DNA of 38,214 nucleotides from JABDOU01 sp041567895 (GTDB lineage Bacteria > Actinomycetota > Acidimicrobiia > Spongiisociales > SHLN01). The first letter of the stretch is position 1. Every line of letters starts with the position of its first letter. The stretch covers positions 1 to 38,214 of the forward strand of contig JBFGAX010000023.1 in NCBI GenBank assembly GCA_041567895.1, given 5' to 3'. A program made the position numbers and the translations under genes. Below, piece by piece: positions 7,194-15,620 of the stretch. The notes under the pieces were generated by a model. The model worked only from the letters and a program-made list of their open reading frames with translations. It did not search any database and was not told the origin of the DNA.

Positions 7194-8483
7194 AACAGCT
7201 GGCTGAGTCTGGCGCTCGTCCTGATTCTGATCGGTATCAACGGCTTCTTCGTAGCCGGTGAATTCGCGCTGGTTGCTGTGAACCGCAGCCGGGTCGAAGC
7301 CCGGTCCGCCGAGGGGGACCGAAGGGCAACACGGCTCCTCCAGAAGCTCAAGGATCTTTCGTTCGAGTTGTCCGGTGCGCAGCTTGGCATCACCTTCACG
7401 TCGCTGCTTCTCGGAGCGCTCGCCGAGGACACGGTGGCAGAACTGCTCAGACCGTTCTTGGGTGACATCGGGATTTCATCGGTTGGCTTGACGCTCGCAA
7501 TCGCTCTCGTTTTGACGACGCTCATACAGATGGTGCTGGGTGAGCTTGTTCCCAAGAACTATGCAATTGCTCGGCCCTATCGGTCGGCCCTCCGGGTGGG
7601 GCTCCCGATGGCTACGGTCAACGCGCTCGTGCGTCCGATCATCAACTTTTTCAATCGGTCGGCCAACTGGACTGTGAGGCTTCTCGGCATTGAGCCTCGT
7701 GACGAATTGGCCGGTCTGCGATCGATGCAGGAGCTACAGATGATCGTGCAGGCGTCGTCGGCCGAGGGAGAGCTTGGTCTCGACGAGAGCTCTCTGCTTA
7801 CACGCGCCATCGGATTTGTACAACGTGACGCGGGAGATGCCATGATCCCTCGCGTTTCGGTTGTTGGAATCGAGGCGTCGTCCACCGTCGACGACGTGCG
7901 GCTCCTCTCAATCGAAACCGGACACTCCCGCTTCCCGATCTATGAGGAGAGTCTCGATCAGATCGTCGGCATCGCTCATGTCAAGGACATTTTCGGAGTG
8001 CCGCGCGAGTCCCGTGCCACGACAAAGGTGACCGAGATCGCCAGCCCTTTGCACGAGGTGCCGGACTCGATTCCTCTCGACTCGTTGCTCATCGAGCTGC
8101 AGAACGAGGGTCGAACCGTGGCGATTGTTCGGGACGAATACGGTGGAACTGCGGGCATCGTCACCGTCGAAGACATCGTCGAGGAGATCCTCGGCGAAAT
8201 CGAGGACGAACATGACGAGCCAGAAGCCGCCGCCGTAGTAGAAAAACCCGGAGTCATCAGCGGAGCACTCCATCGACGCGAGGTCGCCGAAGAAACCGGT
8301 TTTTCCTGGCCGGAAGGTGACTACGACACGCTGAGCGGATTCTTGACCACCGTACTCGAACGCTTTCCCGAAGTGGGTGATGTCATAACCGAGGGCGATT
8401 TCCGAATTGAGGTGCTCACCGTGGACGATCACCGTGCCGACAAGGTCTCGATTCGTCAGATTGAGAACGAGGATGAGTCGTGA
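7191..8483 (+). CDS. CNNM/CorC-type membrane protein (DUF21, CBS pair, CorC_HlyC), ATC start
   Basis: A 430-residue protein: DUF21/CNNM transmembrane domain (about 1-190) opening with the signature NGFFVAGEFALVAVNRSR, a CBS pair (about 205-325, containing MIPR, HSRFPIYE and DEYGGTAGIVTVEDIVEEI), and a C-terminal CorC_HlyC domain (about 345-425). Members are implicated in Mg2+/Co2+ or Na+-coupled divalent ion transport; the cargo here is inferred only from family. Starting at the first conventional codon (GTG 7278) would delete the first membrane helix and the signature, whereas ATC 7191 has an ideal ribosome site. It overlaps the following paralogue by 4 bp (GTGA). A mutated or misread ATG is the alternative explanation. 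Confidence 0.82.
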   Translation: MNSWLSLALVLILIGINGFFVAGEFALVAVNRSRVEARSAEGDRRATRLLQKLKDLSFELSGAQLGITFTSLLLGALAEDTVAELLRPFLGDIGISSVGLTLAIALVLTTLIQMVLGELVPKNYAIARPYRSALRVGLPMATVNALVRPIINFFNRSANWTVRLLGIEPRDELAGLRSMQELQMIVQASSAEGELGLDESSLLTRAIGFVQRDAGDAMIPRVSVVGIEASSTVDDVRLLSIETGHSRFPIYEESLDQIVGIAHVKDIFGVPRESRATTKVTEIASPLHEVPDSIPLDSLLIELQNEGRTVAIVRDEYGGTAGIVTVEDIVEEILGEIEDEHDEPEAAAVVEKPGVISGALHRREVAEETGFSWPEGDYDTLSGFLTTVLERFPEVGDVITEGDFRIEVLTVDDHRADKVSIRQIENEDES

Positions 8484-9781
8484 CGGCAGTAGCCCTTGGC
8501 GCCATGGTGTTGCTTCTGATCTTGAACGGATTCTTCGTTGCGGCCGAGTTCGCGTTCACTGCAGCCAGTCGACATGCCCTGGAATTTCGTAAAGGACGGT
8601 CCGCCCACGCAGCCGTGAAGGCCATCGACGATCTCTCATTCTCACTGGCGGGAGCTCAACTGGGAATCACCATCACATCGTTGCTGCTCGGCGCTGTGGC
8701 GGAACCCGCGATTGCGACTTTGATCGAAGGAGCAATCACCCCCTTCGTGCAGCTGTCTGACAATGTACTCCACACGATCTCGCTCATCCTGGCCCTATCC
8801 ATTGTCGTGTTTCTCCACATGGTCATCGGGGAAATGGCTCCAAAGAATGTGGCGATTTCCGACCCCGAGAGATCGTCCATCATCATGGCATTGCCATTCC
8901 GTGCCTACACCACCATCTTCCGGCCGGTGATCGCCCTCCTCAACGGAATCGCAAACCAGGTCCTTCGGCTCTTTGGCATCGACCCAAATGAGAAACGAGC
9001 CGCCCACACGGCAGACGAACTCGCGTCGCTGATAACGGCCGGACGGCGGGAGGGCGTTGTCGAAGAGTTCGCCCACCGGCTTCTGACAGGTGCGATCGAC
9101 CTGTGGGAACTCGATGCCTATCACGTGATGGTCCCGCGAACAAACGTCATAGCGATGCCTGACACGAGCACGCCGGCCGAAATCGAACAGTCGGTGTTTG
9201 AGCACGGTTATTCCCGCACACCCATCTACCGTGACGATCTCGACAACGTGCAGGGCTTCGTGCATGCCAAGGACCTTCTGACGCTCGACGACCACGAATT
9301 CGATCAGCCGATACCGCCGCGCTTGATTCGGCCCCTGCTCGTGGTTCCCGAGTCTGCGGGAGTCGATGTTCTGCTCGAAGACATGCGCAGGCGGCGAAAC
9401 CATCTCGCTCTTGTCGTCGATGAGCACGGCGGCACTGCTGGCATCATCACCATGGAAGATATCGTCGAGGAAGTCGTTGGCGAGATTCGCGACGAGCACG
9501 ATGCCGAAAACGATGGTATCCGAAGAGTTTCAGCGGGCCGCTTCGTCATTGACGCATCGTTGCGCCCCTCCAAAGTTCGCAAAGAAACCGGCATCGATCT
9601 GCCAGACGGTGACTACGACACGGTCAGTGGGCTCGTGATGGATCGACTGGAACGGGTACCGCGAGTCGGTGACCTCTTGAGCGAACCGGGCTGGTCTCTG
9701 CGGGTTCGGCGCATGGATGGAAGGCGGGTTGGCGAAGTTGATGTGATCGCCAAGCGCTCACGCTCAGACCCGGGCCACTGA
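8480..9781 (+). CDS. CNNM/CorC-type membrane protein, second paralogue
   Basis: A 433-residue protein with the same three-part layout as its upstream neighbour: membrane DUF21 domain with NGFFVAAEFAFTAASR, CBS pair (MVPRTNV, YSRTPIYRDDL, DEHGGTAGIITMEDIVEEV), and the CorC_HlyC fold at the C-terminus. The GTG start lies in a GTGA overlap with the preceding stop, so translation is coupled. Pairs of diverged CNNM paralogues are common in actinobacteria and may form a heteromeric transporter; that is inference. The 3' end stops 10 bp from the convergent sulfurtransferase gene. Confidence 0.9.
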   Translation: MTAVALGAMVLLLILNGFFVAAEFAFTAASRHALEFRKGRSAHAAVKAIDDLSFSLAGAQLGITITSLLLGAVAEPAIATLIEGAITPFVQLSDNVLHTISLILALSIVVFLHMVIGEMAPKNVAISDPERSSIIMALPFRAYTTIFRPVIALLNGIANQVLRLFGIDPNEKRAAHTADELASLITAGRREGVVEEFAHRLLTGAIDLWELDAYHVMVPRTNVIAMPDTSTPAEIEQSVFEHGYSRTPIYRDDLDNVQGFVHAKDLLTLDDHEFDQPIPPRLIRPLLVVPESAGVDVLLEDMRRRRNHLALVVDEHGGTAGIITMEDIVEEVVGEIRDEHDAENDGIRRVSAGRFVIDASLRPSKVRKETGIDLPDGDYDTVSGLVMDRLERVPRVGDLLSEPGWSLRVRRMDGRRVGEVDVIAKRSRSDPGH

Positions 9782-9791
9782 CTCCACAGCC

Positions 9792-10616
9792 CTACTGCTC
9801 GTCGCCGAGAGCAGACGGTCGGGTGGGCTCCGAAGACCATCCGGACCAGGAACCGACGTACAAGCGCGGCCTACCAAGTCCAACAGACTCAGCAGCCAAC
9901 ACCTCGAGACAGGCGCTCACTCCCGAACCGCAATAGGCGATGGTGGTGGAATCGATACCCCGTTCCTCGAGGACCTCTCGCACATCGGACCGCATCGAAC
10001 CGTCTCGCAGCAGTTCCGTGAACGGCAGATTCACGGCCCCCGGGATGTGGCCAGGTCGGGGATCAACCGGTTCAAACTCGCCCCGGTATCGGTCTGCCGC
10101 CCTCGCGTCCACCACAAGGCCACCGGCCGCGAGCTGCTGTTGTACATCATCTGCGCCGGCCAGTGCTTCCACCGGCCACGGTTCTACTTTGTTGGGGACG
10201 GGTGGAATTTCGGGCGCACCACGCTCAAGGGGCCCTGTCCAGGCGTCGAGACCGCCGTCGAGAAGTGCCGCCTCGCGACCCAGGATGCGCAACATCCACA
10301 CCAGCCTGCTTGCCGTCATCCCGGCTGCGTCGTCGTAGGCGATCACGGTCGAATCCTGACCGATACCTGCCCGGCCAAGGCCCGCTGCAAATGTTGCGGG
10401 TTCAGGTAGCGGGTGACGACCGACGGACGGACCGGCGGGACCTGCCAACACCGTATCGAGATCGATGAACACCGCTCCCGGCAAGTGCCCGTTCAAATAT
10501 GCGGAGTAGCCATCTCGACCATCTAGATACCACCGGACATCCGCCAATATGACTCCGGCTGGTTCTTTCTTGAGTGCCTCGGCGAGCCACGACGCGGACA
10601 CGATCGGTTCGATCAT
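9792..10616 (-). CDS. Sulfurtransferase, two rhodanese domains
   Basis: A 274-residue protein of thiosulfate/3-mercaptopyruvate sulfurtransferase type. The N-terminal rhodanese domain is inactive (DDAAGM in place of the Cys loop near residue 97), and the C-terminal one carries the active loop CGSGVSAC with C229. The CGSG loop favours 3-mercaptopyruvate over thiosulfate, by analogy with characterised enzymes. It acts in cytoplasmic sulfur transfer or cyanide handling. ATG 10616 is preceded by GGAGG at 10 nt; two in-frame TTG codons (10619, 10622) lie closer to it. A -10 (TAGCCT) is at 10638-10643. It diverges from the D-amino-acid-oxidase-like gene. Confidence 0.88.
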   Translation of the reverse strand: MIEPIVSASWLAEALKKEPAGVILADVRWYLDGRDGYSAYLNGHLPGAVFIDLDTVLAGPAGPSVGRHPLPEPATFAAGLGRAGIGQDSTVIAYDDAAGMTASRLVWMLRILGREAALLDGGLDAWTGPLERGAPEIPPVPNKVEPWPVEALAGADDVQQQLAAGGLVVDARAADRYRGEFEPVDPRPGHIPGAVNLPFTELLRDGSMRSDVREVLEERGIDSTTIAYCGSGVSACLEVLAAESVGLGRPRLYVGSWSGWSSEPTRPSALGDEQ

Positions 10617-10637
10617 CAACAACGCTCCTCCGTCGAA

Positions 10638-10643
10638 AGGCTA
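10638..10643 (-). promoter_or_regulatory. -10 element of the sulfurtransferase gene
   Basis: TAGCCT on the minus strand, followed by a leader of about 15 nt containing GGAGGAG (10625-10631). Confidence 0.4.
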
Positions 10644-10666
10644 CCAACGTGCCTCGACCTCCCATC

Positions 10667-10672
10667 TAGGGT
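10667..10672 (+). promoter_or_regulatory. -10 element of the D-amino-acid oxidase gene
   Basis: TAGGGT exactly 7 nt before ATG 10680. It could be mistaken for part of a Shine-Dalgarno (AGGGTGG), so both leaderless and short-leader readings remain open. Confidence 0.4.
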
Positions 10673-10679
10673 GGATACG

Positions 10680-11636
10680 ATGCGAAACGTACCCGAAGTC
10701 ACGGTCATCGGGAGCGGAGTGTCGGGCTTGACCACCGCCATCCGGATTGCCGAAGCCGGGTTCTCGACGTCGATCCTCACGCGCGAACGCGCCACAAACA
10801 CGACATCGATCGTGGCTGCGGCCATCTGGTTTCCAGAGCCGGGTAATCGGGCGTTCATGGAACGATCGCTAGAGGTGTTTCTCGAGCTGATGCGGGATGA
10901 ATCAGCCGGGGTCTATCCCCTGGACGTGACCGAATATGTCGACTACGAACTGAATGATCCGAACCCGGCATGGTCGCTCCCGCTGAGGTCGTATCGAATT
11001 CTTTCTTCGGAGGAGGTGCCGGCTCCGTTCGTGTCTGGACATGTGCTGGGGACGGTAAGAATCGAACCACCGATCTACCTGCCCTATCTCGAAAGCCGAT
11101 TCGAAACGCTGGGAGGTGTGATAACGGAACAGGACGTAGCCGATCTTTCAGACGTCACAGGGGATGACAGGATTGTGGTCAACTGCTCTGGTCTCGGTGC
11201 CCGGTCGCTGGTTGCAGACACGTCGATGGAACCGGTGCGAGGGCAGGTTGTCCACGTCGAGAACCCGGGTATCGCCGATGGCCACCACACCCAGATCGAG
11301 GGAGGACCCTTTACCTACGTGCTTCCGCGCAATGACGTGGTCGTGCTTGGCGGTACCCGCCTGGTCGGCGAATGGAGCCTCGTTCCTGATGACGAGACGA
11401 CGAAACGGATCGTGGGAGAGGCCAGGGCGCTCGATCCTCGATTGGCCTCCTCCGAGATCGTGAAGGTGGCGGTGGGGCTTCGGCCCGGTCGCCCCACGGT
11501 TCGTGTGGAGCTGGAGAAGACCACGAGCGGTCTCGTTGCACACAATTACGGCCACGATGGCAACGGCTATGGACTCAGCTGGGGCTGCGCCGAAGAGGTG
11601 GTCCGCCTCATCGAATCGGCGACAACTACATCTTGA
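10680..11636 (+). CDS. D-amino-acid oxidase family flavoenzyme
   Basis: A 318-residue FAD enzyme with the dinucleotide motif VIGSGVSGLTTA near residue 8, the VGLRPGRPTVRVE block and the family signature HNYGHDGNGYGLSWGCA near the C-terminus. These match D-amino-acid or D-aspartate oxidases, which deaminate D-amino acids to 2-oxo acids with release of H2O2. Length is slightly below the eukaryotic enzymes and normal for bacterial ones. The exact substrate is unknown. It converges on the MttB operon, overlapping its last gene by 11 bp, and a hairpin follows directly at its stop codon. Confidence 0.88.
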   Translation: MRNVPEVTVIGSGVSGLTTAIRIAEAGFSTSILTRERATNTTSIVAAAIWFPEPGNRAFMERSLEVFLELMRDESAGVYPLDVTEYVDYELNDPNPAWSLPLRSYRILSSEEVPAPFVSGHVLGTVRIEPPIYLPYLESRFETLGGVITEQDVADLSDVTGDDRIVVNCSGLGARSLVADTSMEPVRGQVVHVENPGIADGHHTQIEGGPFTYVLPRNDVVVLGGTRLVGEWSLVPDDETTKRIVGEARALDPRLASSEIVKVAVGLRPGRPTVRVELEKTTSGLVAHNYGHDGNGYGLSWGCAEEVVRLIESATTTS

Positions 11637-14061
11637 CCCGGGTGCTACCCGGGTAAAACGAACCAAATTGCGCGTTGGCCGGGATCCGCTCGCCTGCAAC
11701 TTCGATCTCGAAGGTGCCGGCTTCGAGGAACTCTTTGGTGACTCCGCCGCGATGCTCCAGGTAACCCATTGCAAGGCAGGTATCCATCACATAAGACCAC
11801 ATGCCCGAAGTTGTGCGCCCGACGATGTCTCCATCGCGAAGGATCGGCTCATCGTGATAGAGCAACCGGTCGGGATCAAGAAGCTGAAACTGGACGAGAC
11901 GTTTGGTGCGCGGCTGCGACCTTTGCGCCACTAGCGCGTCTCTGCCGATGAATCCACCCGGTTTGTCAAAGTCGACGGCGAAGCTCAAACCGGCCTCCAG
12001 CGGGGTGTCCTCGTCGGTGATGTCATGGCCCCAGTGACGGTATCCCGCCTCGAGCCTGAGCGTGTTCATGGCGTGATAGCCCGCATGTCGCAGGCCGTGG
12101 TTGTCGCCGGTGTGGGTGATCGCGTGGTGGAGACCGGCCGCTTTGTCGTAAGAAACGTAGAGCTCCCAACCGAGCTCGCCAACATACGAAACCCTGAGAG
12201 CCAGCGCCTCGATGCCCGCCACCTCGATTCGCCGGGATGTCCCAAAAGGAAAGTCTTCGTTATCGAGGCCGGCGTCGGTCAGCTCATCCAAAAGCGCCCT
12301 GGAACCCGGTCCCATCACGCCGAGCACGGCCAGTTCTTCGGTGACATCTCGGATCTCGAGTTCACGACCCTCGCTCGCTCGCCTCAGAAGGGCAAGATCG
12401 CGGGTGCGGCTGGCGGCGGCCGATACCACGAAAAACTCGCTTTCGGCGATGCGCGTGACGGTCAGATCCGCTTCTATGCCGCCCTTCGAGTTCAACCACT
12501 GCGTGTAGGTGACGTCCCCGATTTCTCTGTCGATTTCGTTACCCGAAATCTGGTTGAGTATCGCTGCCGCATCGGGACCCTTCAACGAATACTTCGCAAA
12601 CGAGGTCTGATCGAAGAGGCCGACGGCTTCCCTCACCGCCTGACATTCCGACATCGAGTGCTCTAGCCAATTTTGTTTGCCGTACGAGTACTCGTAGACA
12701 CGTGCCACGCCGTCGGGCGCATACCAGTTTGGGCGCTCCCATCCTGCCGTCTCGCCCCATACCGCGCCGGCGTGATCGAGCTGTTCGTGCAGCGGAGAGT
12801 GAATGACGTTGCGGGCGCTCTCATATTGGCGAAATGGCCAGTGCATGGCGTACAGCAGACCGAGGCTTTCTGAAATCCTGTCCTCGAGGAATTCCGGATT
12901 CGCTTGATAGGGGAACGTGCGGCGGATATCGACGGACCACAGATCCATGGGAGGGGCCCCGTCGATGATCCAGTCGGCAAGAACCCATCCGACACCGCCT
13001 GCGGACTGGATTCCGACGGAGTTGAACCCGGCGGCGACGAACACCCTGTCCACTTCGGGCGCCTCGCCAAGGAAATACACACCGTCGGGAGTGAATGCCT
13101 CGGGACCATTGAAAAAAAGCTGTACACCTGCATCGTCGAGAGCCGGTACCCGATGAATGGACCGTTCGAAGATCGGCCCAATATGTTCCCAATCCTCCGG
13201 CAACGTCCCGAACGTGAAATCGCGGGGAATCGAGTCGAGATTCCAGACTTTCCCCCGCGGTTCAAAGAAGCCAGCCATGATCTTGCCGGTTTCTTCCTTG
13301 AAGTACGTGTAGTTGCCGGGATCCCTGAGCGTGGGAAGGCCCACCTTCACGCCATCGATGGGCTCGGTCACGATGTAGAAGTGTTCGCAAGCCTGGAGTG
13401 GAACGTTGACGCCGGCCGTAGAGGCCAGCTGGCGAGTCCACATCCCTCCGCAGATGACAACGGATTCGGCCTCGACAAATCCCTGTTCTGTCTGTACGCC
13501 GGTGAACCGGCTGCCCGTGGTGACCAGCTTCTCGACAGATACTCCTTCGACGATCTTCACACCGCGATCCCTGGCTCCTTTGGCGAGCGCCATGGTGGTA
13601 TCCACAGGACTGGTCTGCCCGTCCCTGGGGATGAACACCGCTCCGACCAGATCGTCGGTCCGCATCAGAGGCCATCGCTCAGAGGCCTCATCGAGCGAGA
13701 TCTCATAGGCCTCGACGCCGACCGTCCTGGCCATCGAAACGCCTCGCATGATCTCTTCCCAACGCTCGGGATTGTCGGCAACCGAGATGGATCCGGGCGT
13801 GCGGTATCCGGTGGCGTGACCGGTTTCGGATTCGAGCTCTTCGAACAGCCGGGCCGAATAGGTCGCAAGCTTCGTGAGGCTATGAGAAGATTTGAGCTGA
13901 GACACCAGCCCGGCCGCGTGCCACGTCGTGCCGCCGGTCAGTTGATTCTGTTCGAGGAGTAGCACGTCGTTTACGCCTCGCCTTGCCAGGTGGTAGGCAA
14001 CGCTGCACCCGACGATCCCGCCGCCAACGACGACAACCTCCGCCCGATCAGGAAGCGTCAC
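11626..14061 (-). CDS. FAD-dependent oxidase fused to GcvT (dimethylglycine/sarcosine dehydrogenase-like), paralogue B
   Basis: An 811-residue protein: FAD-binding DAO domain (about 1-370, VVVVGGGIVGCS), a connecting FAO_M-type region (about 370-430), a GcvT folate-binding domain (about 430-705, LRVSYVGELGWELYV) and its C-terminal barrel (about 715-805). H48 in TTWHAAGLV matches the histidine that carries covalent FAD in mammalian dimethylglycine dehydrogenase. The family oxidises an N-methyl group and passes the C1 unit to tetrahydrofolate. The GTG at 14061 overlaps the MttB stop in a GTGA arrangement; a GTG at 14079 is the alternative. It is the third and last gene of the operon. Confidence 0.88.
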   Translation of the reverse strand: MTLPDRAEVVVVGGGIVGCSVAYHLARRGVNDVLLLEQNQLTGGTTWHAAGLVSQLKSSHSLTKLATYSARLFEELESETGHATGYRTPGSISVADNPERWEEIMRGVSMARTVGVEAYEISLDEASERWPLMRTDDLVGAVFIPRDGQTSPVDTTMALAKGARDRGVKIVEGVSVEKLVTTGSRFTGVQTEQGFVEAESVVICGGMWTRQLASTAGVNVPLQACEHFYIVTEPIDGVKVGLPTLRDPGNYTYFKEETGKIMAGFFEPRGKVWNLDSIPRDFTFGTLPEDWEHIGPIFERSIHRVPALDDAGVQLFFNGPEAFTPDGVYFLGEAPEVDRVFVAAGFNSVGIQSAGGVGWVLADWIIDGAPPMDLWSVDIRRTFPYQANPEFLEDRISESLGLLYAMHWPFRQYESARNVIHSPLHEQLDHAGAVWGETAGWERPNWYAPDGVARVYEYSYGKQNWLEHSMSECQAVREAVGLFDQTSFAKYSLKGPDAAAILNQISGNEIDREIGDVTYTQWLNSKGGIEADLTVTRIAESEFFVVSAAASRTRDLALLRRASEGRELEIRDVTEELAVLGVMGPGSRALLDELTDAGLDNEDFPFGTSRRIEVAGIEALALRVSYVGELGWELYVSYDKAAGLHHAITHTGDNHGLRHAGYHAMNTLRLEAGYRHWGHDITDEDTPLEAGLSFAVDFDKPGGFIGRDALVAQRSQPRTKRLVQFQLLDPDRLLYHDEPILRDGDIVGRTTSGMWSYVMDTCLAMGYLEHRGGVTKEFLEAGTFEIEVAGERIPANAQFGSFYPGSTRVKM
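11636..11654. terminator. Perfect 8-bp hairpin at the end of two convergent genes
   Basis: ACCCGGGT (11636-11643), loop GCT, ACCCGGGT (11647-11654). The stem begins at the last base of the oxidase TGA stop and lies within the last codons of the opposing FAD-GcvT gene. No T-run, so termination is only suggested. Confidence 0.35.
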
Positions 14062-15620
14062 CGGGGATCCCGTCGCCACCGTTGGTCAGATCCGTCGACG
14101 GTTTCGGGCGGAAGAATGATGTTGAACGTGTCCCGGATTCGGGCGTCTTTTTCGGGACTCACGTGCGAGGGATAGTGCGAAGCCAGCGTTCGAGCGACGT
14201 AGGCATGTGCCCGATCGGATGCGTCGGTCGCCCCCTCATCCTTCCAGTCATCGGGACTCAAACGATCACCGACCATGGGATAGACATAGTGCTTTTCCAT
14301 CAGATCTAGCGTCTGAGCGTGTCCCAGGAAATGCCCTTCACCATGCACAACGTCCTCGAAGACTTCACGCGCCAGTGCATAGTCATCGGTTTCGATTCCT
14401 CGTATCGTCCGGTTCACCGCACCAAGCAGGTCGTTGTCGATGACCATCATCTCTAGCGAGTGTCCGAGCAGAGCTGCCAGCATCCCGGCAGATTCATAGA
14501 CGACGTTTGTGCCTGCCTGCGCTACAAGAGACACGGTGAGCCCCTTTTCATGACCGGCCTGGGCGTCGGGAATTTTCGAGTCCGCCATCCCGGCGGCGCT
14601 GCCGGAGGGCAGTCCGAGCCAGTTCGCCAATTGCCCGGCGCCGGCATTCAGCAAAGCTTCTTCGCCGCTTCCGCCGCTCATGGCGCCCGTCCGGAGGTCA
14701 GAAACGAAGGGCCACATGCTGAAAATGCACGGGTGGCCAGGCGAAAGGAGATTGATGCTCGTGAGCGCAGCAAGGCACTCCGCCATCGCCTGCACGAGCG
14801 AGCCCGAAAGTGAGGCGGGTGACGTGGCACCGGCCTGGCCCGCCGAAAGCAGATTGATGGGCATTCCGGTTCGGACCTGGGCCACCATGCATTCAGCAGT
14901 GTCCTGGGCAAAACGTAGGGGTGGAACCACGAACGTGGCGTTGGCGACGACAAACGGTCGCTTGCGAAATGCACCCTCCTCGCCCAGAAGCATGTCGTAC
15001 ATGTCGACGACCTCATAAACGTGTTCGGGCTGAAAGAAGGAGGTGCCCTGCGGCTTGGTGGTTCCCATCATCGTTGCATATGCAGTGACGATGTCGAGAT
15101 CGCGAGCATTGTCGGCATCGCGAGCCACAACGGTTCGGACATAGGCATGAATGTGTTCGAGGGTATCGGCCAGTCGGGCCGAGTCGTAGAGATCGGCTGA
15201 GGTTGACTCGCGAAACGTTTTCGTTGCATGATCGAGCATGAGAACGGCTGCCCCCGCCGTGCTGAAGTGAACGTTCTGGTCCTTCAGTTCAACACTGCGG
15301 TCTTCGTCGAGTCCATGCCAGACGAAGTCTTTGGCGGCCGATTCGATCGCCTTGAGCACGATTTCTCGCGGATAATGAAGCCGCTCGTTGTCGTCCATCC
15401 ACCCGCCCGCCTCGACCATGGATTCGACGAAGGTCGGGATAGGAGATCCCATGCCAAGCTCCTCGAGGATGTCGAGCGCGTTGTCGAAAACGCTCTGAAG
15501 CTGACCCTCGGATAGCGGTCTGTAGTTTCCACCCGGTTGACCAGGCCGCACCGGCTTGACCGGAAGCTCCGCCGCACGAGCAGCCAGTCGTGCTTCGCGG
15601 CCTCCGGACCGCTTCGCCAC
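14058..15620 (-). CDS. Trimethylamine methyltransferase (MttB) superfamily protein, without pyrrolysine
   Basis: A 520-residue member of the MttB/COG5598 superfamily, recognisable by GSPIPTFVESMVEAGG, the long glycine/alanine-rich TIM-barrel strands (INLLSAGQAGATSPASLSG, LNAGAGQLANWLGLPSG) and the C-terminal HFLGHAQTLDLMEKHYVYP block. There is no internal in-frame TAG, so it is a non-pyrrolysine type, the class that includes glycine betaine methyltransferase MtgB. Characterised members pass a methyl group to a corrinoid protein, but none is encoded nearby; both neighbours are FAD-GcvT oxidases. Substrate and acceptor are unknown; a quaternary or tertiary amine is the natural guess. The GTG start shares one base with the preceding TAG stop. 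Confidence 0.88.
   Translation of the reverse strand: MAKRSGGREARLAARAAELPVKPVRPGQPGGNYRPLSEGQLQSVFDNALDILEELGMGSPIPTFVESMVEAGGWMDDNERLHYPREIVLKAIESAAKDFVWHGLDEDRSVELKDQNVHFSTAGAAVLMLDHATKTFRESTSADLYDSARLADTLEHIHAYVRTVVARDADNARDLDIVTAYATMMGTTKPQGTSFFQPEHVYEVVDMYDMLLGEEGAFRKRPFVVANATFVVPPLRFAQDTAECMVAQVRTGMPINLLSAGQAGATSPASLSGSLVQAMAECLAALTSINLLSPGHPCIFSMWPFVSDLRTGAMSGGSGEEALLNAGAGQLANWLGLPSGSAAGMADSKIPDAQAGHEKGLTVSLVAQAGTNVVYESAGMLAALLGHSLEMMVIDNDLLGAVNRTIRGIETDDYALAREVFEDVVHGEGHFLGHAQTLDLMEKHYVYPMVGDRLSPDDWKDEGATDASDRAHAYVARTLASHYPSHVSPEKDARIRDTFNIILPPETVDGSDQRWRRDPR

Noticed and set aside
12904..13962. A 352-codon open frame on the plus strand, antisense to the FAD-GcvT B gene
   Set aside because: The opposite strand encodes a clear, full-length enzyme. 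The antisense translation shows no domain, and such frames are expected opposite GC-rich genes.
14058..15620. A pyrrolysine (in-frame TAG) residue in the MttB homologue
   Set aside because: The frame is open throughout without a TAG, and the length is normal for the non-pyrrolysine class.
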